From Gemmiger formicilis (GTDB lineage: Bacteria > Bacillota > Clostridia > Oscillospirales > Ruminococcaceae), in NCBI RefSeq assembly GCF_024462815.1, contig NZ_JANGCG010000024.1, positions 1 through 34,013 on the forward strand: 34,013 nt of DNA, in the 5' to 3' direction. Under the pieces are notes generated by a model. The model searched no databases and was not told where the DNA came from. It was given only the letters and a program-made list of their open reading frames with translations. A program made the translations under genes and the position numbers. Positions 1 through 6,742 of this stretch are shown piece by piece (within the stretch, counting starts at the first letter, position 1; the number at the start of each line of letters is the position of its first letter).

Positions 1-35
1 TTTTTTTGGACTTTCTCTGCAAAACCTATTGACTT

Positions 36-620
36 TTATTTGCAGGACTGCTTACCGCATAAGAAGTTGTCATTGTTTTCAAGGTCGTAGATTTGCACAA
101 AACCTCTGTGCTGATCTGCATATTTCAGCCACAGAACCTCATTAAACCCATTTTCGGAGAAACAAACTGACCACGTATCCTTTTTAACTTCATCACGGAG
201 TGAAAGCGCTGCATTCAGAAAGCTTTCGGTAAGCCCGTGAGAAAGCGCGTTTGTCACATTCTCAACCGTAAACTGCGCTGCTTGCTCCTCAGAGAGAATA
301 TTCCCAAGCAATGACTTAACACCATCCACAACAGCTTCTGTACTTTCCGGAGTCTGGAATGCACTTAAATACTCTTTCCGGATTGCCTCAATGTCGATGT
401 GAAGAAAGGTATCGAAAGGGTCATCATAATAATTCGCAGAAGAAAAATAGAGCTTATTCGTTCTGAGGGCATCCAAGCTCTTTGTGCTGACAGGTCGATA
501 CCGGAAAAGCAGCTTCGGATACTTAATTGCTTTGAAAAGCTGTTCTCGTTCTGCCACAATATCATTTCCGGGCAAAGAACATAATGTTTGCCAGAAGTGT
601 TCTCGATCATTGTGATTCAT
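36..620 (-). CDS. DUF2971-family protein, C-terminally shortened
   Basis: A 194-aa protein with the two N-terminal blocks of the DUF2971 family: LFRYRPVS followed by LYFSSANYYDDPFD, and later SVCFSENG...LWLKYADQHRGF. The molecular function of the family is not established; members turn up in mobile and defence-type islands. The start is the ATG at 620 rather than the upstream in-frame codon at 638, because AGGAGGGG lies about 6 nt before it. The complete relative at 30344-31162 continues for about 130 residues after the equivalent YADxHxGF block, including a K-x-W-x-x-E-x-E-x-R motif. This gene stops about 12 residues after the block, at a TAA. In the same frame the reading continues after the TAA to the window edge, so this may be a nonsense-truncated gene or a natural short form. 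Confidence 0.7.
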   Translation of the reverse strand: MNHNDREHFWQTLCSLPGNDIVAEREQLFKAIKYPKLLFRYRPVSTKSLDALRTNKLYFSSANYYDDPFDTFLHIDIEAIRKEYLSAFQTPESTEAVVDGVKSLLGNILSEEQAAQFTVENVTNALSHGLTESFLNAALSLRDEVKKDTWSVCFSENGFNEVLWLKYADQHRGFVQIYDLENNDNFLCGKQSCK

Positions 621-685
621 TGATGCCCCTCCTCTCAATTATCAAATACGATTTGTAATCCGAAACAAAACCAACACTATCAGAT

Positions 686-1192
686 TTATGAAAAATCGCC
701 CATTTGTGTTTTGGTATGTTGATTGCCACTTGAATCTGTCCACTCGGTGACTATTCTAAACTTTGATGCCGAACCATTATGTGTGATGAGAACCAATTCA
801 TAGCTTTTTCTTGCCTCTAATTCTTCAAAAGGCTGCTTTTCTTGGCCCATAATCATAATACCAACATCACCATCAAATCGAGCAGACACATGATAGGCTG
901 TTGCATTTCCTGAATTCCAAACTTTCAGTCTGTGCTTACCTTTACCTACAGTAATAAATCTTGCCTCGACACACGCAAGTTCCGCATCCTCCTTCTCTTT
1001 AGTTATCTTGTCCAATTCATCCTGCTTAATCTTGAGTTCCAGTTCATTAACCTTGTTCTGGAGACGTTGTGCCTTTGAAGATTTAAAAAGCGAAATGATG
1101 GCAACTAACAGAGATATACCTGCGATGATCAGCGCACCCCAATCTTTTATGAAGGACACCATTTCCTTCAATGTGTTAATCAAAACTTCCAT
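686..1192 (-). CDS. Small membrane-anchored coiled-coil protein, unknown function
   Basis: A 168-aa protein not recognised as a named family. A short N-terminal amphipathic stretch is followed by one membrane segment at about residues 19-37 (GALIIAGISLLVAIISLF). A charged, heptad-like coiled coil rich in K, E and L follows at about 40-75, then a C-terminal half with beta-strand-like alternation that could be a small Ig-like fold. It probably sits in the cytoplasmic membrane with the coiled coil and C-terminal domain on one side. Its ATG lies inside the end of the zinc-ribbon gene upstream (13-nt overlap), so the two are very likely translated as a pair. The gene downstream encodes the shortened DUF2971 protein. 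Confidence 0.6.
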   Translation of the reverse strand: MEVLINTLKEMVSFIKDWGALIIAGISLLVAIISLFKSSKAQRLQNKVNELELKIKQDELDKITKEKEDAELACVEARFITVGKGKHRLKVWNSGNATAYHVSARFDGDVGIMIMGQEKQPFEELEARKSYELVLITHNGSASKFRIVTEWTDSSGNQHTKTQMGDFS

Positions 1193-1449
1193 TTTTTCAT
1201 CGCTTTCTTTAATTCCTTTTCAAGTTCTTTGACTGCATCTTGCGCAAGTTCATCTACAGCATTATCGATTATTGCGGCATTGCTATCGAGCAACTCTCGT
1301 TTCGTGTATTCCGAACCGCAATCAGAGCAACGTACTCGTGCATCGTCACCTGCGTGAAGTAGATCTTCAAACTCTTCGTCCAATGATAAAAACTGATCAT
1401 TACCACAAAGCGGACATAGCAGTGTGACATTACGATCTAAATTTTTCAT
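1180..1449 (-). CDS. Small zinc-ribbon protein
   Basis: An 89-aa protein with two CxxC pairs (CPLCG near residue 12 and CSDCG near residue 41), as expected for one zinc ribbon, followed by an acidic then lysine-rich helical tail (about 60-89). Function is unknown; such proteins often bind nucleic acid or partner proteins. The ATG at 1449 follows GAGGTG by about 6 nt. That ribosome binding site overlaps the stop codon of the 34-codon ORF upstream (1459-1563), which suggests coupling. The 3' end overlaps the coiled-coil membrane protein gene by 13 nt, so the three form one operon read leftwards. Confidence 0.65.
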   Translation of the reverse strand: MKNLDRNVTLLCPLCGNDQFLSLDEEFEDLLHAGDDARVRCSDCGSEYTKRELLDSNAAIIDNAVDELAQDAVKELEKELKKAMKKWKF

Positions 1450-1458
1450 TAAATCACC

Positions 1459-1563
1459 TCATTTCAACTGTTCACACAACGTCAGGATTTCTTCCGGTTT
1501 GGCAGTGATGTGGCGCCATGTTGCTTCAAACGTGTACACACCTTTTTGTCTCCATCTTACCAT
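1459..1563 (-). CDS. Short ORF (34 aa) leading the zinc-ribbon operon
   Basis: Starts at ATG 1563 and reads MVRWRQKGVYTFEATWRHI, then a helical end with TAKPEEILTLCEQLK, stopping 9 nt before the zinc-ribbon start. The residue pattern looks like real protein rather than chance frame, and its stop overlaps the ribosome binding site of the next gene. There is only a weak ribosome binding site before its own ATG (AAAGAA), and an in-frame TAA lies five codons upstream. It could be a leader peptide, an independent small protein, or the 3' remnant of a longer gene cut when the neighbouring element inserted. No family is recognised. Confidence 0.4.
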   Translation of the reverse strand: MVRWRQKGVYTFEATWRHITAKPEEILTLCEQLK

Positions 1564-1586
1564 AAAGCGTTCTTTTTATCAAGTTT

Positions 1587-1643
1587 TGTTTCACTCCAGA
1601 TTCTTAATTTTCTGCGAATGGTAGTTCATAATGTGTTTCACTC
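1587..1643. repeat. Imperfect direct repeats beside the recombinase genes
   Basis: TGTTTCACTC occurs at 1587-1596 and again at 1634-1643. The similarity extends on the right side (CAGATTCTTAATT versus AAGGTTCCTTATT), so each unit is nearly 28 bp with a 47-bp period. The pair lies between the last recombinase gene and the small-protein operon, where an attachment site or recombinase-binding repeats would be expected. The role is inferred only. Confidence 0.35.
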
Positions 1644-1651
1644 AAGGTTCC

Positions 1652-3241
1652 TTATTCTAGCGGCATTGCTTTCTCATATCCACCAATGAACCGTATTTCA
1701 ATTTCATTACGAGACCTCACCGTGATTTTCTCAATGATTCGCGCGGTCAGCGCATCGTCATATTCTTGGATTTGCAGGTCTCTAGCTGACAGCAGTAGTT
1801 CCGGCTGGCTGGCTTTTTCCTGCTGGGCGGCGGTCTCCTCGATGGCTTTCTTCAGACGCTTGATTTTGCTGTTCAGCTTTTTCAGCCTATCATCCAGAAA
1901 CGGAGTATCCTCATCAAAGTCCAAGGACATTTCCAGCAGGCGGTCAAATTCCTGTTGGGTCTGCTCCAGTTGCTCCTGCAAATTAGGCTTTATGCTTTCG
2001 CCGGTTTGGATGCTATGCAGGATGCCATTGATCTGGGCGGCAACCTCGTCGGTGAAGTTCGCCGCCAAATCCTGCACAGCTTTCAGAATTGCACGGTGCA
2101 GTTCTTCTTCCGGGATGGACGGTGAGCTGCCGCAGAATTTCGTGCCATACTCGATGCGATTCACGCACCGCCAGACGATTTGCTTTCTGCCGTGGATGTT
2201 CCAAGTCACCCGCTTGTAAGGGCTGCCGCAGTCACCGCAGAACAGTCGTTCGGACAAGGCATATTTGCTGTTGTAGCGGCCACGGCGGCGCTTGCGCTGG
2301 TTGGCGGCTGACTTGCTGTTTCGGCGGGCAATCTCAGCTTGTACCTCTCGGAACATCTGTTTACTGACAATGCCCTCGTGGTAATTTTCAATGTAATATT
2401 GCGGGAGCTGCCCGGTGTTTTTCTTATGTACCCCGGTCAGGACATCCTCGGTAAAGGTCTTTTGCAGCAGCACATCACCGCAGTATTTCTCGTTTTGCAG
2501 GATACGCTGGATGCTTTGCGCTGACCATGCGGTGTTGCCGCGGGCTGTAAGCGCGCCCGCCGTTTCCAGCTTTGCCTTGATGCTTTGCAGACTGTCCCCT
2601 TGCAGGTAGCTGTTGAAAATCAGCCGAATGACTTCAGCCTGCTCCGGGATGATCTCCGGCTTGCCGCCTGCCCCTTTACGGTAGCCAATAATTCTGCCGT
2701 AAGGGAAGGCAAATTTACCGTGCTTATATCCCATACGCTTGCCGCGGGCAACATTTTGGGAGATAGACTCGCTCTCTGCCTGTGCAAAGGCGCTCAGTAC
2801 GGTAAGGATCATCTCAGAGTTCATGGTGGCGGTGTTAATGTTTTCTTTTTCAAATACCACCGCAATTCCCATCTGTTTCAGCATTCGGACGTATTGGATG
2901 CTGTCCAGCGTGTTGCGGGCAAACCGTGAAATAGATTTCGTCAGGATAAGGTCGATTCTGTGCTTCTTGCAGTCCTGAATCATCTGGTTGAAACCATCGC
3001 GCTTCTTTGTATGCACACCGGAAATACCATCATCTGCGTAAATGCCCGCGACCTCCCACTCCGGGGTTGATTCAATTTTCTCGGTGTAGTACAACTTCTG
3101 GATTTCAAAACTGCCCTGCTGTTCTTCTTCCTCGGTGCTAACACGGCAGTAGGCAGCTACCCGCAGCTTGCGCACGGCATTTTTTCGTCCGGCACTTTCC
3201 CGCATTGAGGCGGGAATCTCAACGATTCTCATGTCATTCAC
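1652..3241 (-). CDS. Large serine recombinase (site-specific integrase), first of triplet
   Basis: A 529-aa enzyme that should cut and rejoin attachment-site DNA through a phosphoserine link. The N-terminal resolvase domain (about 25-170) carries the catalytic serine in YCRVST (S35) and the arginine motif KSISRFARN (about 102-110). The Recombinase domain spans about 180-290, the zinc ribbon has CGDCG at 335-339 with later cysteines near 359 and 370, and a coiled coil follows at about 410-480. This order and length match TndX/TnpX-type recombinases. The start is a GTG at 3241, preceded by AAAGAGG at about 7 nt; an ATG three codons later lacks a well-placed ribosome binding site. It lies 12 nt after the middle recombinase gene, in one operon, and is the gene nearest the presumed element end. 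All key catalytic residues are present, so it should be active. Confidence 0.9.
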   Translation of the reverse strand: MNDMRIVEIPASMRESAGRKNAVRKLRVAAYCRVSTEEEEQQGSFEIQKLYYTEKIESTPEWEVAGIYADDGISGVHTKKRDGFNQMIQDCKKHRIDLILTKSISRFARNTLDSIQYVRMLKQMGIAVVFEKENINTATMNSEMILTVLSAFAQAESESISQNVARGKRMGYKHGKFAFPYGRIIGYRKGAGGKPEIIPEQAEVIRLIFNSYLQGDSLQSIKAKLETAGALTARGNTAWSAQSIQRILQNEKYCGDVLLQKTFTEDVLTGVHKKNTGQLPQYYIENYHEGIVSKQMFREVQAEIARRNSKSAANQRKRRRGRYNSKYALSERLFCGDCGSPYKRVTWNIHGRKQIVWRCVNRIEYGTKFCGSSPSIPEEELHRAILKAVQDLAANFTDEVAAQINGILHSIQTGESIKPNLQEQLEQTQQEFDRLLEMSLDFDEDTPFLDDRLKKLNSKIKRLKKAIEETAAQQEKASQPELLLSARDLQIQEYDDALTARIIEKITVRSRNEIEIRFIGGYEKAMPLE

Positions 3242-3253
3242 AGCTTTTCCTCT

Positions 3254-4075
3254 TTACACGATTTGTCCGTTTTGCAGTCTGACTTCAATGTGGGTGTCAC
3301 GGTACAGAATAACCTTGCTGACGACCTCTTTATAAAAGGTATATGGAAAGCCGTCTGTCAGATCATACTCGGCACAAGCTTTTCGTATTTGCATAGTTGC
3401 CGGGTCGGCATCTCCTGCAGAGCAGAATTCATATTCCAGTTCCGCCCGGCGTAAGATTTTGGCGATTAGCGCATCGGCATTAGGCTCTGTTTCTAGCAAA
3501 TCAGTTTGAATTTCTCGTGCCAGTTTGGCGGCTTTTACGGATTGGACATTGCGCTGTGTTGTTGGTGAGCGAATAACCTCTGAATGTCTCTGAATCCACT
3601 CTAATTTTATTGTAATAGCATCAGACAATTCTTTTTCTTGGATGGGTTTCGTCCACATTCCACATTGGCGGCAAAACCATTGTTCGGTTTTAGGCCTCCA
3701 GTATAGGCGTTCTCCGCAGCATCCGCATTGCATATCTTGGCGAAACGGCTGTAAAACCGTAGAGTATGTTTGCGCTTTCCTCTGGCGAAATTTTTCTACC
3801 ACGCGATATTGGGTCTCTGTAATGATAGGCGGATATTTTTCACTGCCACAGTAAATTTCATTTGCAAGGACGCGGCTCACCATGTTCTGATTCCATTTTT
3901 GAGTGTCCTCATGGTACGGCGTTTTCCTCGTTGTCATGCTCTCCGCAATTTTTCGAAGGGACTTCCCTGCTGTGTATTCCTCAAAAATATATTGCACAGC
4001 TTCAGCTTCTTCTTGAACTATAGTTGTTTTTCCGGCTGTGATTTGGTAGCCAAATGGCAGGTATCGCTTTTTCAT
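3254..4075 (-). CDS. Serine-recombinase-like protein lacking the catalytic domain
   Basis: A 273-aa protein that begins directly in the Recombinase (DNA-binding) domain: FGYQITAG at residue 8 onwards, and KWNQNMVSRVLANEIYCG near 60-77. A zinc ribbon follows (CGCCG at 117-121, CRQCG at 135-139) and a helical C-terminal region. The roughly 150-residue resolvase domain with the catalytic serine is absent, and no remnant of it is visible upstream, because the preceding gene ends in an ATGA overlap with this start. It therefore cannot cut DNA alone. It may bind attachment DNA or associate with its catalytic neighbours. The intact frame, ribosome coupling and conserved cysteines argue for a functional truncated paralogue rather than decay. 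Confidence 0.85.
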   Translation of the reverse strand: MKKRYLPFGYQITAGKTTIVQEEAEAVQYIFEEYTAGKSLRKIAESMTTRKTPYHEDTQKWNQNMVSRVLANEIYCGSEKYPPIITETQYRVVEKFRQRKAQTYSTVLQPFRQDMQCGCCGERLYWRPKTEQWFCRQCGMWTKPIQEKELSDAITIKLEWIQRHSEVIRSPTTQRNVQSVKAAKLAREIQTDLLETEPNADALIAKILRRAELEYEFCSAGDADPATMQIRKACAEYDLTDGFPYTFYKEVVSKVILYRDTHIEVRLQNGQIV

Positions 4076-5601
4076 TTTTCCGTCCGTTCCTCCGAAAGTT
4101 TCATACCATTGATGAGTTCAAATTCTATCGCCGTATTACTGACCGACACTTTTTTGACCATCTCAGTAAAAGTATGCTCATCAAAGTATGTCAACGGCGG
4201 ACCGGAATCCAATATTTTCTCAATCTGCCTTGTGCTTTTCAAAGTTTGTTCAACATTCTTGCTGATGGAAGTTCTGGACAGCTGAACTCTTTTCTCGTCA
4301 AGTTGCTGTTCTATAAGGGTTTTTCGTTCTATGTATTGGGTATCCTCGATGTAACCTTGTGCATGGATTCTTTCCAAATTATGATTTTGTTTTGCAAGAC
4401 GTTGAATTTCCGCATAAATAGATTCTCGTGCGGTATTCTGGTGTTCTTGTTGCGATTTTAGCTGCAAAAGGCTGTCTACCATCGGCCGGAATATCCTTGC
4501 ACGATTTGCTTGCAGCTTGTTATACATATATAAAAAAGCCCGGCAAAGTTCTGTTTCGTAAACAGACTTTACCGGGCATAAGCTGGATTTATTCAAATGC
4601 TTTCTGCAGCCCCAAGCCACAGCACCATTTGCTCTGCTGGCTTGGGCAAACACAGTGCCGCACTCGGCACAGTAGATTTTCTTTGTGAATACTCGTGGAG
4701 CGGCATTGGGCACGGACATCTGCTTGGTTTTCAGAAGTTGCTGCACTTTGTCGAAATCCTCGTCCGAAACGATTGCCACATGGCTTTTATAGGCACAGTA
4801 TTTCGGGAACTGGCCCTCGTTGTGGTAGACCATGAACGGCAATGTGTCCGTGGTGTAATGTTTTTGGTGCAGCGTATCGCCTTTATAGGCTTCGTTATGA
4901 AGCATGAATCGCACAGCGGAAGTGTACCACCAGCCACCCTCTTTCGGATGGTTTTCATTTAAGTAACGTGCAATTTCTGCGATTCCCACCCCGCTCAGGT
5001 ACTTTTCAAAAACCAAGCGGACTACTGCTGCCTCATTCTTTTCCAGTACCAGCTGGTGATCCTGCTGCCTGTATCCGAAAGGAGTCGCACAGTTCACATA
5101 GGTTCCCGCCTGCATCTTTTTACGGATACCCCATTTCATGTTTTTGGAGATAGACAAGGATTCTTCCTGTGCAATAGCGCACATCATGCTCAGCATCATT
5201 TCCCCTGTGGCGCTATCCGTATCAAACTGTTCTTTTTCAAATTGTACTGTTACACCGATGCTTTTCAGTTCTCGGACGAGTGTCAGCAGATCTACCGTGT
5301 TCCTGGCCATGCGTGATGCAGATTTCACCAGAATACGGTCAATCATGCCCGCTCGACAATCTTCCATAAGGCGGTTTAGTTCTGCTCTGTGCTTGATACT
5401 CGTGCCAGAGATACCTTCATCTGCATACACTCCAACGAACTCCCAGTTCGGGTTCTTCTGGATAAGGTCTTCATAGTATTCTGTCTGCACCGACATGGAA
5501 TGAAGCTGTTCATTGGATTTCGTGCTGACACGGGCATAAGCTGCCACGCGAAGACGCTTCGGCTGCTGCTGTATCGGCTGGATAACTTGGACTTGCGGCA
5601 T
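4072..5601 (-). CDS. Large serine recombinase, first transcribed of triplet
   Basis: A 509-aa enzyme of the same class as the gene at 1652-3241 but clearly diverged. The resolvase domain has the catalytic serine in AYARVST (S26) and the arginine motif KSASRMARN (about 93-101). The Recombinase domain lies at about 165-290, the zinc ribbon has CAECG at 311-315 plus C332 and C342, and a coiled-coil tail follows. The ATG at 5601 has GGAGG about 7 nt upstream. Its stop overlaps the next start (ATGA at 4072-4075), so the catalytic and the catalytic-domain-less proteins are made together. Adjacent triplets of serine recombinases are known from streptococcal ICEs; which member does integration and which excision cannot be told from sequence. 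Confidence 0.9.
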   Translation of the reverse strand: MPQVQVIQPIQQQPKRLRVAAYARVSTKSNEQLHSMSVQTEYYEDLIQKNPNWEFVGVYADEGISGTSIKHRAELNRLMEDCRAGMIDRILVKSASRMARNTVDLLTLVRELKSIGVTVQFEKEQFDTDSATGEMMLSMMCAIAQEESLSISKNMKWGIRKKMQAGTYVNCATPFGYRQQDHQLVLEKNEAAVVRLVFEKYLSGVGIAEIARYLNENHPKEGGWWYTSAVRFMLHNEAYKGDTLHQKHYTTDTLPFMVYHNEGQFPKYCAYKSHVAIVSDEDFDKVQQLLKTKQMSVPNAAPRVFTKKIYCAECGTVFAQASRANGAVAWGCRKHLNKSSLCPVKSVYETELCRAFLYMYNKLQANRARIFRPMVDSLLQLKSQQEHQNTARESIYAEIQRLAKQNHNLERIHAQGYIEDTQYIERKTLIEQQLDEKRVQLSRTSISKNVEQTLKSTRQIEKILDSGPPLTYFDEHTFTEMVKKVSVSNTAIEFELINGMKLSEERTEK

Positions 5602-5641
5602 ATTATTTCCTCCGAGTTTGACGCTGTGACATTCTTTTTAT

Positions 5642-5671
5642 CACATACAACATACCCGAAAGGCAGGTCAA
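5642..5671 (-). promoter_or_regulatory. Candidate promoter of the recombinase operon
   Basis: On the minus strand TTGACC (5671-5666) and TATGTG (5647-5642) are separated by 18 bp, placed about 40 bp before the ATG at 5601. The -10 box is a weak match, so the operon may also depend on read-through from the helicase genes upstream. Confidence 0.4.
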
Positions 5672-5690
5672 AAGCTATTCACGAGAACCA

Positions 5691-5858
5691 CTAAACTTCT
5701 CGGTGCAAAACGCCGCATTTCCGGGCATAACCAACATTCGCGCGCTGGCAGATGTCCCTAGGCAATCTTCCGTTTGCGGCAGCGGATACCAGCGCGGCAT
5801 AGGCCAGTGCATATTTCAGCTCCTGTTCCAGCCTTACGGGAAACGGGTCAATCTGCAT
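5691..5858 (-). CDS. Small helical protein (55 aa) after the resolvase-like pair
   Basis: Starts at ATG 5858 with a strong ribosome binding site (GGGAGGTGG, about 7 nt before) and ends at TAG 5691. The start lies 11 nt inside the end of the resolvase-fold gene upstream, so translation is coupled. The protein begins MQIDPFPVRLEQELKYALA and has an alanine-rich helix (about 9-30) followed by a basic, cysteine-containing end (ICQRANVGYARKCG). No family is recognised. It belongs by position to the helicase and resolvase-like operon. Confidence 0.6.
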   Translation of the reverse strand: MQIDPFPVRLEQELKYALAYAALVSAAANGRLPRDICQRANVGYARKCGVLHREV

Positions 5859-6270
5859 CGACAGCCACCTCCCACGGCACTCTTTTTCCGGTTCGCGCGG
5901 TACGAGCCAGGATCCGACTCTCCAACCCTGTCAGATAGAGTTCATATTGCAGATTGTTTTCGGTCGTAATCAGCACAGCGCCGTGGTTCTGCAAAAAGCG
6001 CAGGATGCGGTACAAGGTTGTAATGTCGTGACTCAAACGGTCAAGGCTCTGCACCATGACGGCATTGACGCGTCCCTGCTGTATGGCAGTGAGCATGGAG
6101 AACAAGGCCGGACGCCAAAATTCAGTGCCGTACTTCTGCTCCATGCAGGAGTTGACGATGATGTAACCGCGCCTGTCTGCCTCGCGCATAACATCGGCAA
6201 GCTGTTCTTCCAATGCGGGCAGGTTCGGTGCGGCGCTGCGGGCGAACGCCCAAACTCTGTATTCTTTCAT
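5848..6270 (-). CDS. Resolvase-fold protein without catalytic serine (copy B)
   Basis: A 140-aa protein made of a single resolvase-type N-terminal domain. Its alignment to active enzymes is clear: FARSAAPN matches the YARVSTxx block, VMVQSLDRLSHD matches the arginine motif, and AVLITTENN follows. The residue at the catalytic serine position is alanine (A13; a serine sits one place earlier at S12), and the second arginine of the R-x-x-R pair is histidine (H81), while R11, R53 and R78 remain. There is no DNA-binding domain after it. It starts at ATG 6270 with AGAGGTG upstream, 11 nt after its paralogue. It is probably not a recombinase; a partner, inhibitor or regulatory role is inference. Confidence 0.75.
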   Translation of the reverse strand: MKEYRVWAFARSAAPNLPALEEQLADVMREADRRGYIIVNSCMEQKYGTEFWRPALFSMLTAIQQGRVNAVMVQSLDRLSHDITTLYRILRFLQNHGAVLITTENNLQYELYLTGLESRILARTARTGKRVPWEVAVDAD

Positions 6271-6281
6271 GGGCGCACCTC

Positions 6282-6728
6282 TTAAAATTGATCCATAAGC
6301 GGGAGCCGAACATCAAAGCGTGGCTTGCCGAACGATGCCCGCGTGAAGCGGTCACCGACAAAACGTTCCAACCCGCTGTTGATGAGTTCGGCATTTAAGT
6401 CACATTCTGTGGTGATGAGGTAGACATCGTTCTGACGCAGAATTTCAATAACTCCTACAAGTATGTAGCTGTTGCGGCTGATTTGCTCCAAATCGCGCAC
6501 CATCACGGCTTCAATCCGACCGTTCTCTACTGCGTCCAACATAGAGCGCAGGCCGATGCGGTCTTTCAAGGTGTTGCCGCCGCACTGGTCTATGGACGTG
6601 CCGCGCACGAGAAAGCCGTGTCCGGCAGCTTCGTCAATGAGGTCGTTCATGCGGTCAAAGGCAATGCGCGGATCGCTGTTGGCGCAGCGCACATAAATCC
6701 AGATATCGTGGTTTCGCATAAGGTACAT
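6282..6728 (-). CDS. Resolvase-fold protein without catalytic serine (copy A)
   Basis: A 148-aa paralogue of the next gene. IYVRCANSDP aligns with the active-site block of serine recombinases and has alanine (A16) where the catalytic serine belongs. VRDLEQISRN aligns with the arginine motif and has glutamine (Q82) for the first catalytic arginine, while R14, R57 and R85 are kept. The domain ends near residue 130 with no helix-turn-helix or Recombinase domain. The start chosen is ATG 6728, because GAGGG lies about 8 nt before it. A GTG at 6746 overlapping the helicase stop is the alternative. Together with copy B it forms a tandem pair in the helicase operon. Loss of different arginines in the two copies suggests separate specialisation. 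Confidence 0.75.
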   Translation of the reverse strand: MYLMRNHDIWIYVRCANSDPRIAFDRMNDLIDEAAGHGFLVRGTSIDQCGGNTLKDRIGLRSMLDAVENGRIEAVMVRDLEQISRNSYILVGVIEILRQNDVYLITTECDLNAELINSGLERFVGDRFTRASFGKPRFDVRLPLMDQF

Positions 6729-6742
6729 TGCAGATCCCTCTT

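Noticed and set aside
5848..6728. Reading the two small resolvase-like genes as one frameshifted recombinase
   Set aside because: Each contains its own complete resolvase domain from the N-terminal strand to the helix after the arginine motif, with separate ribosome binding sites, so they are tandem paralogues and not halves of one gene.
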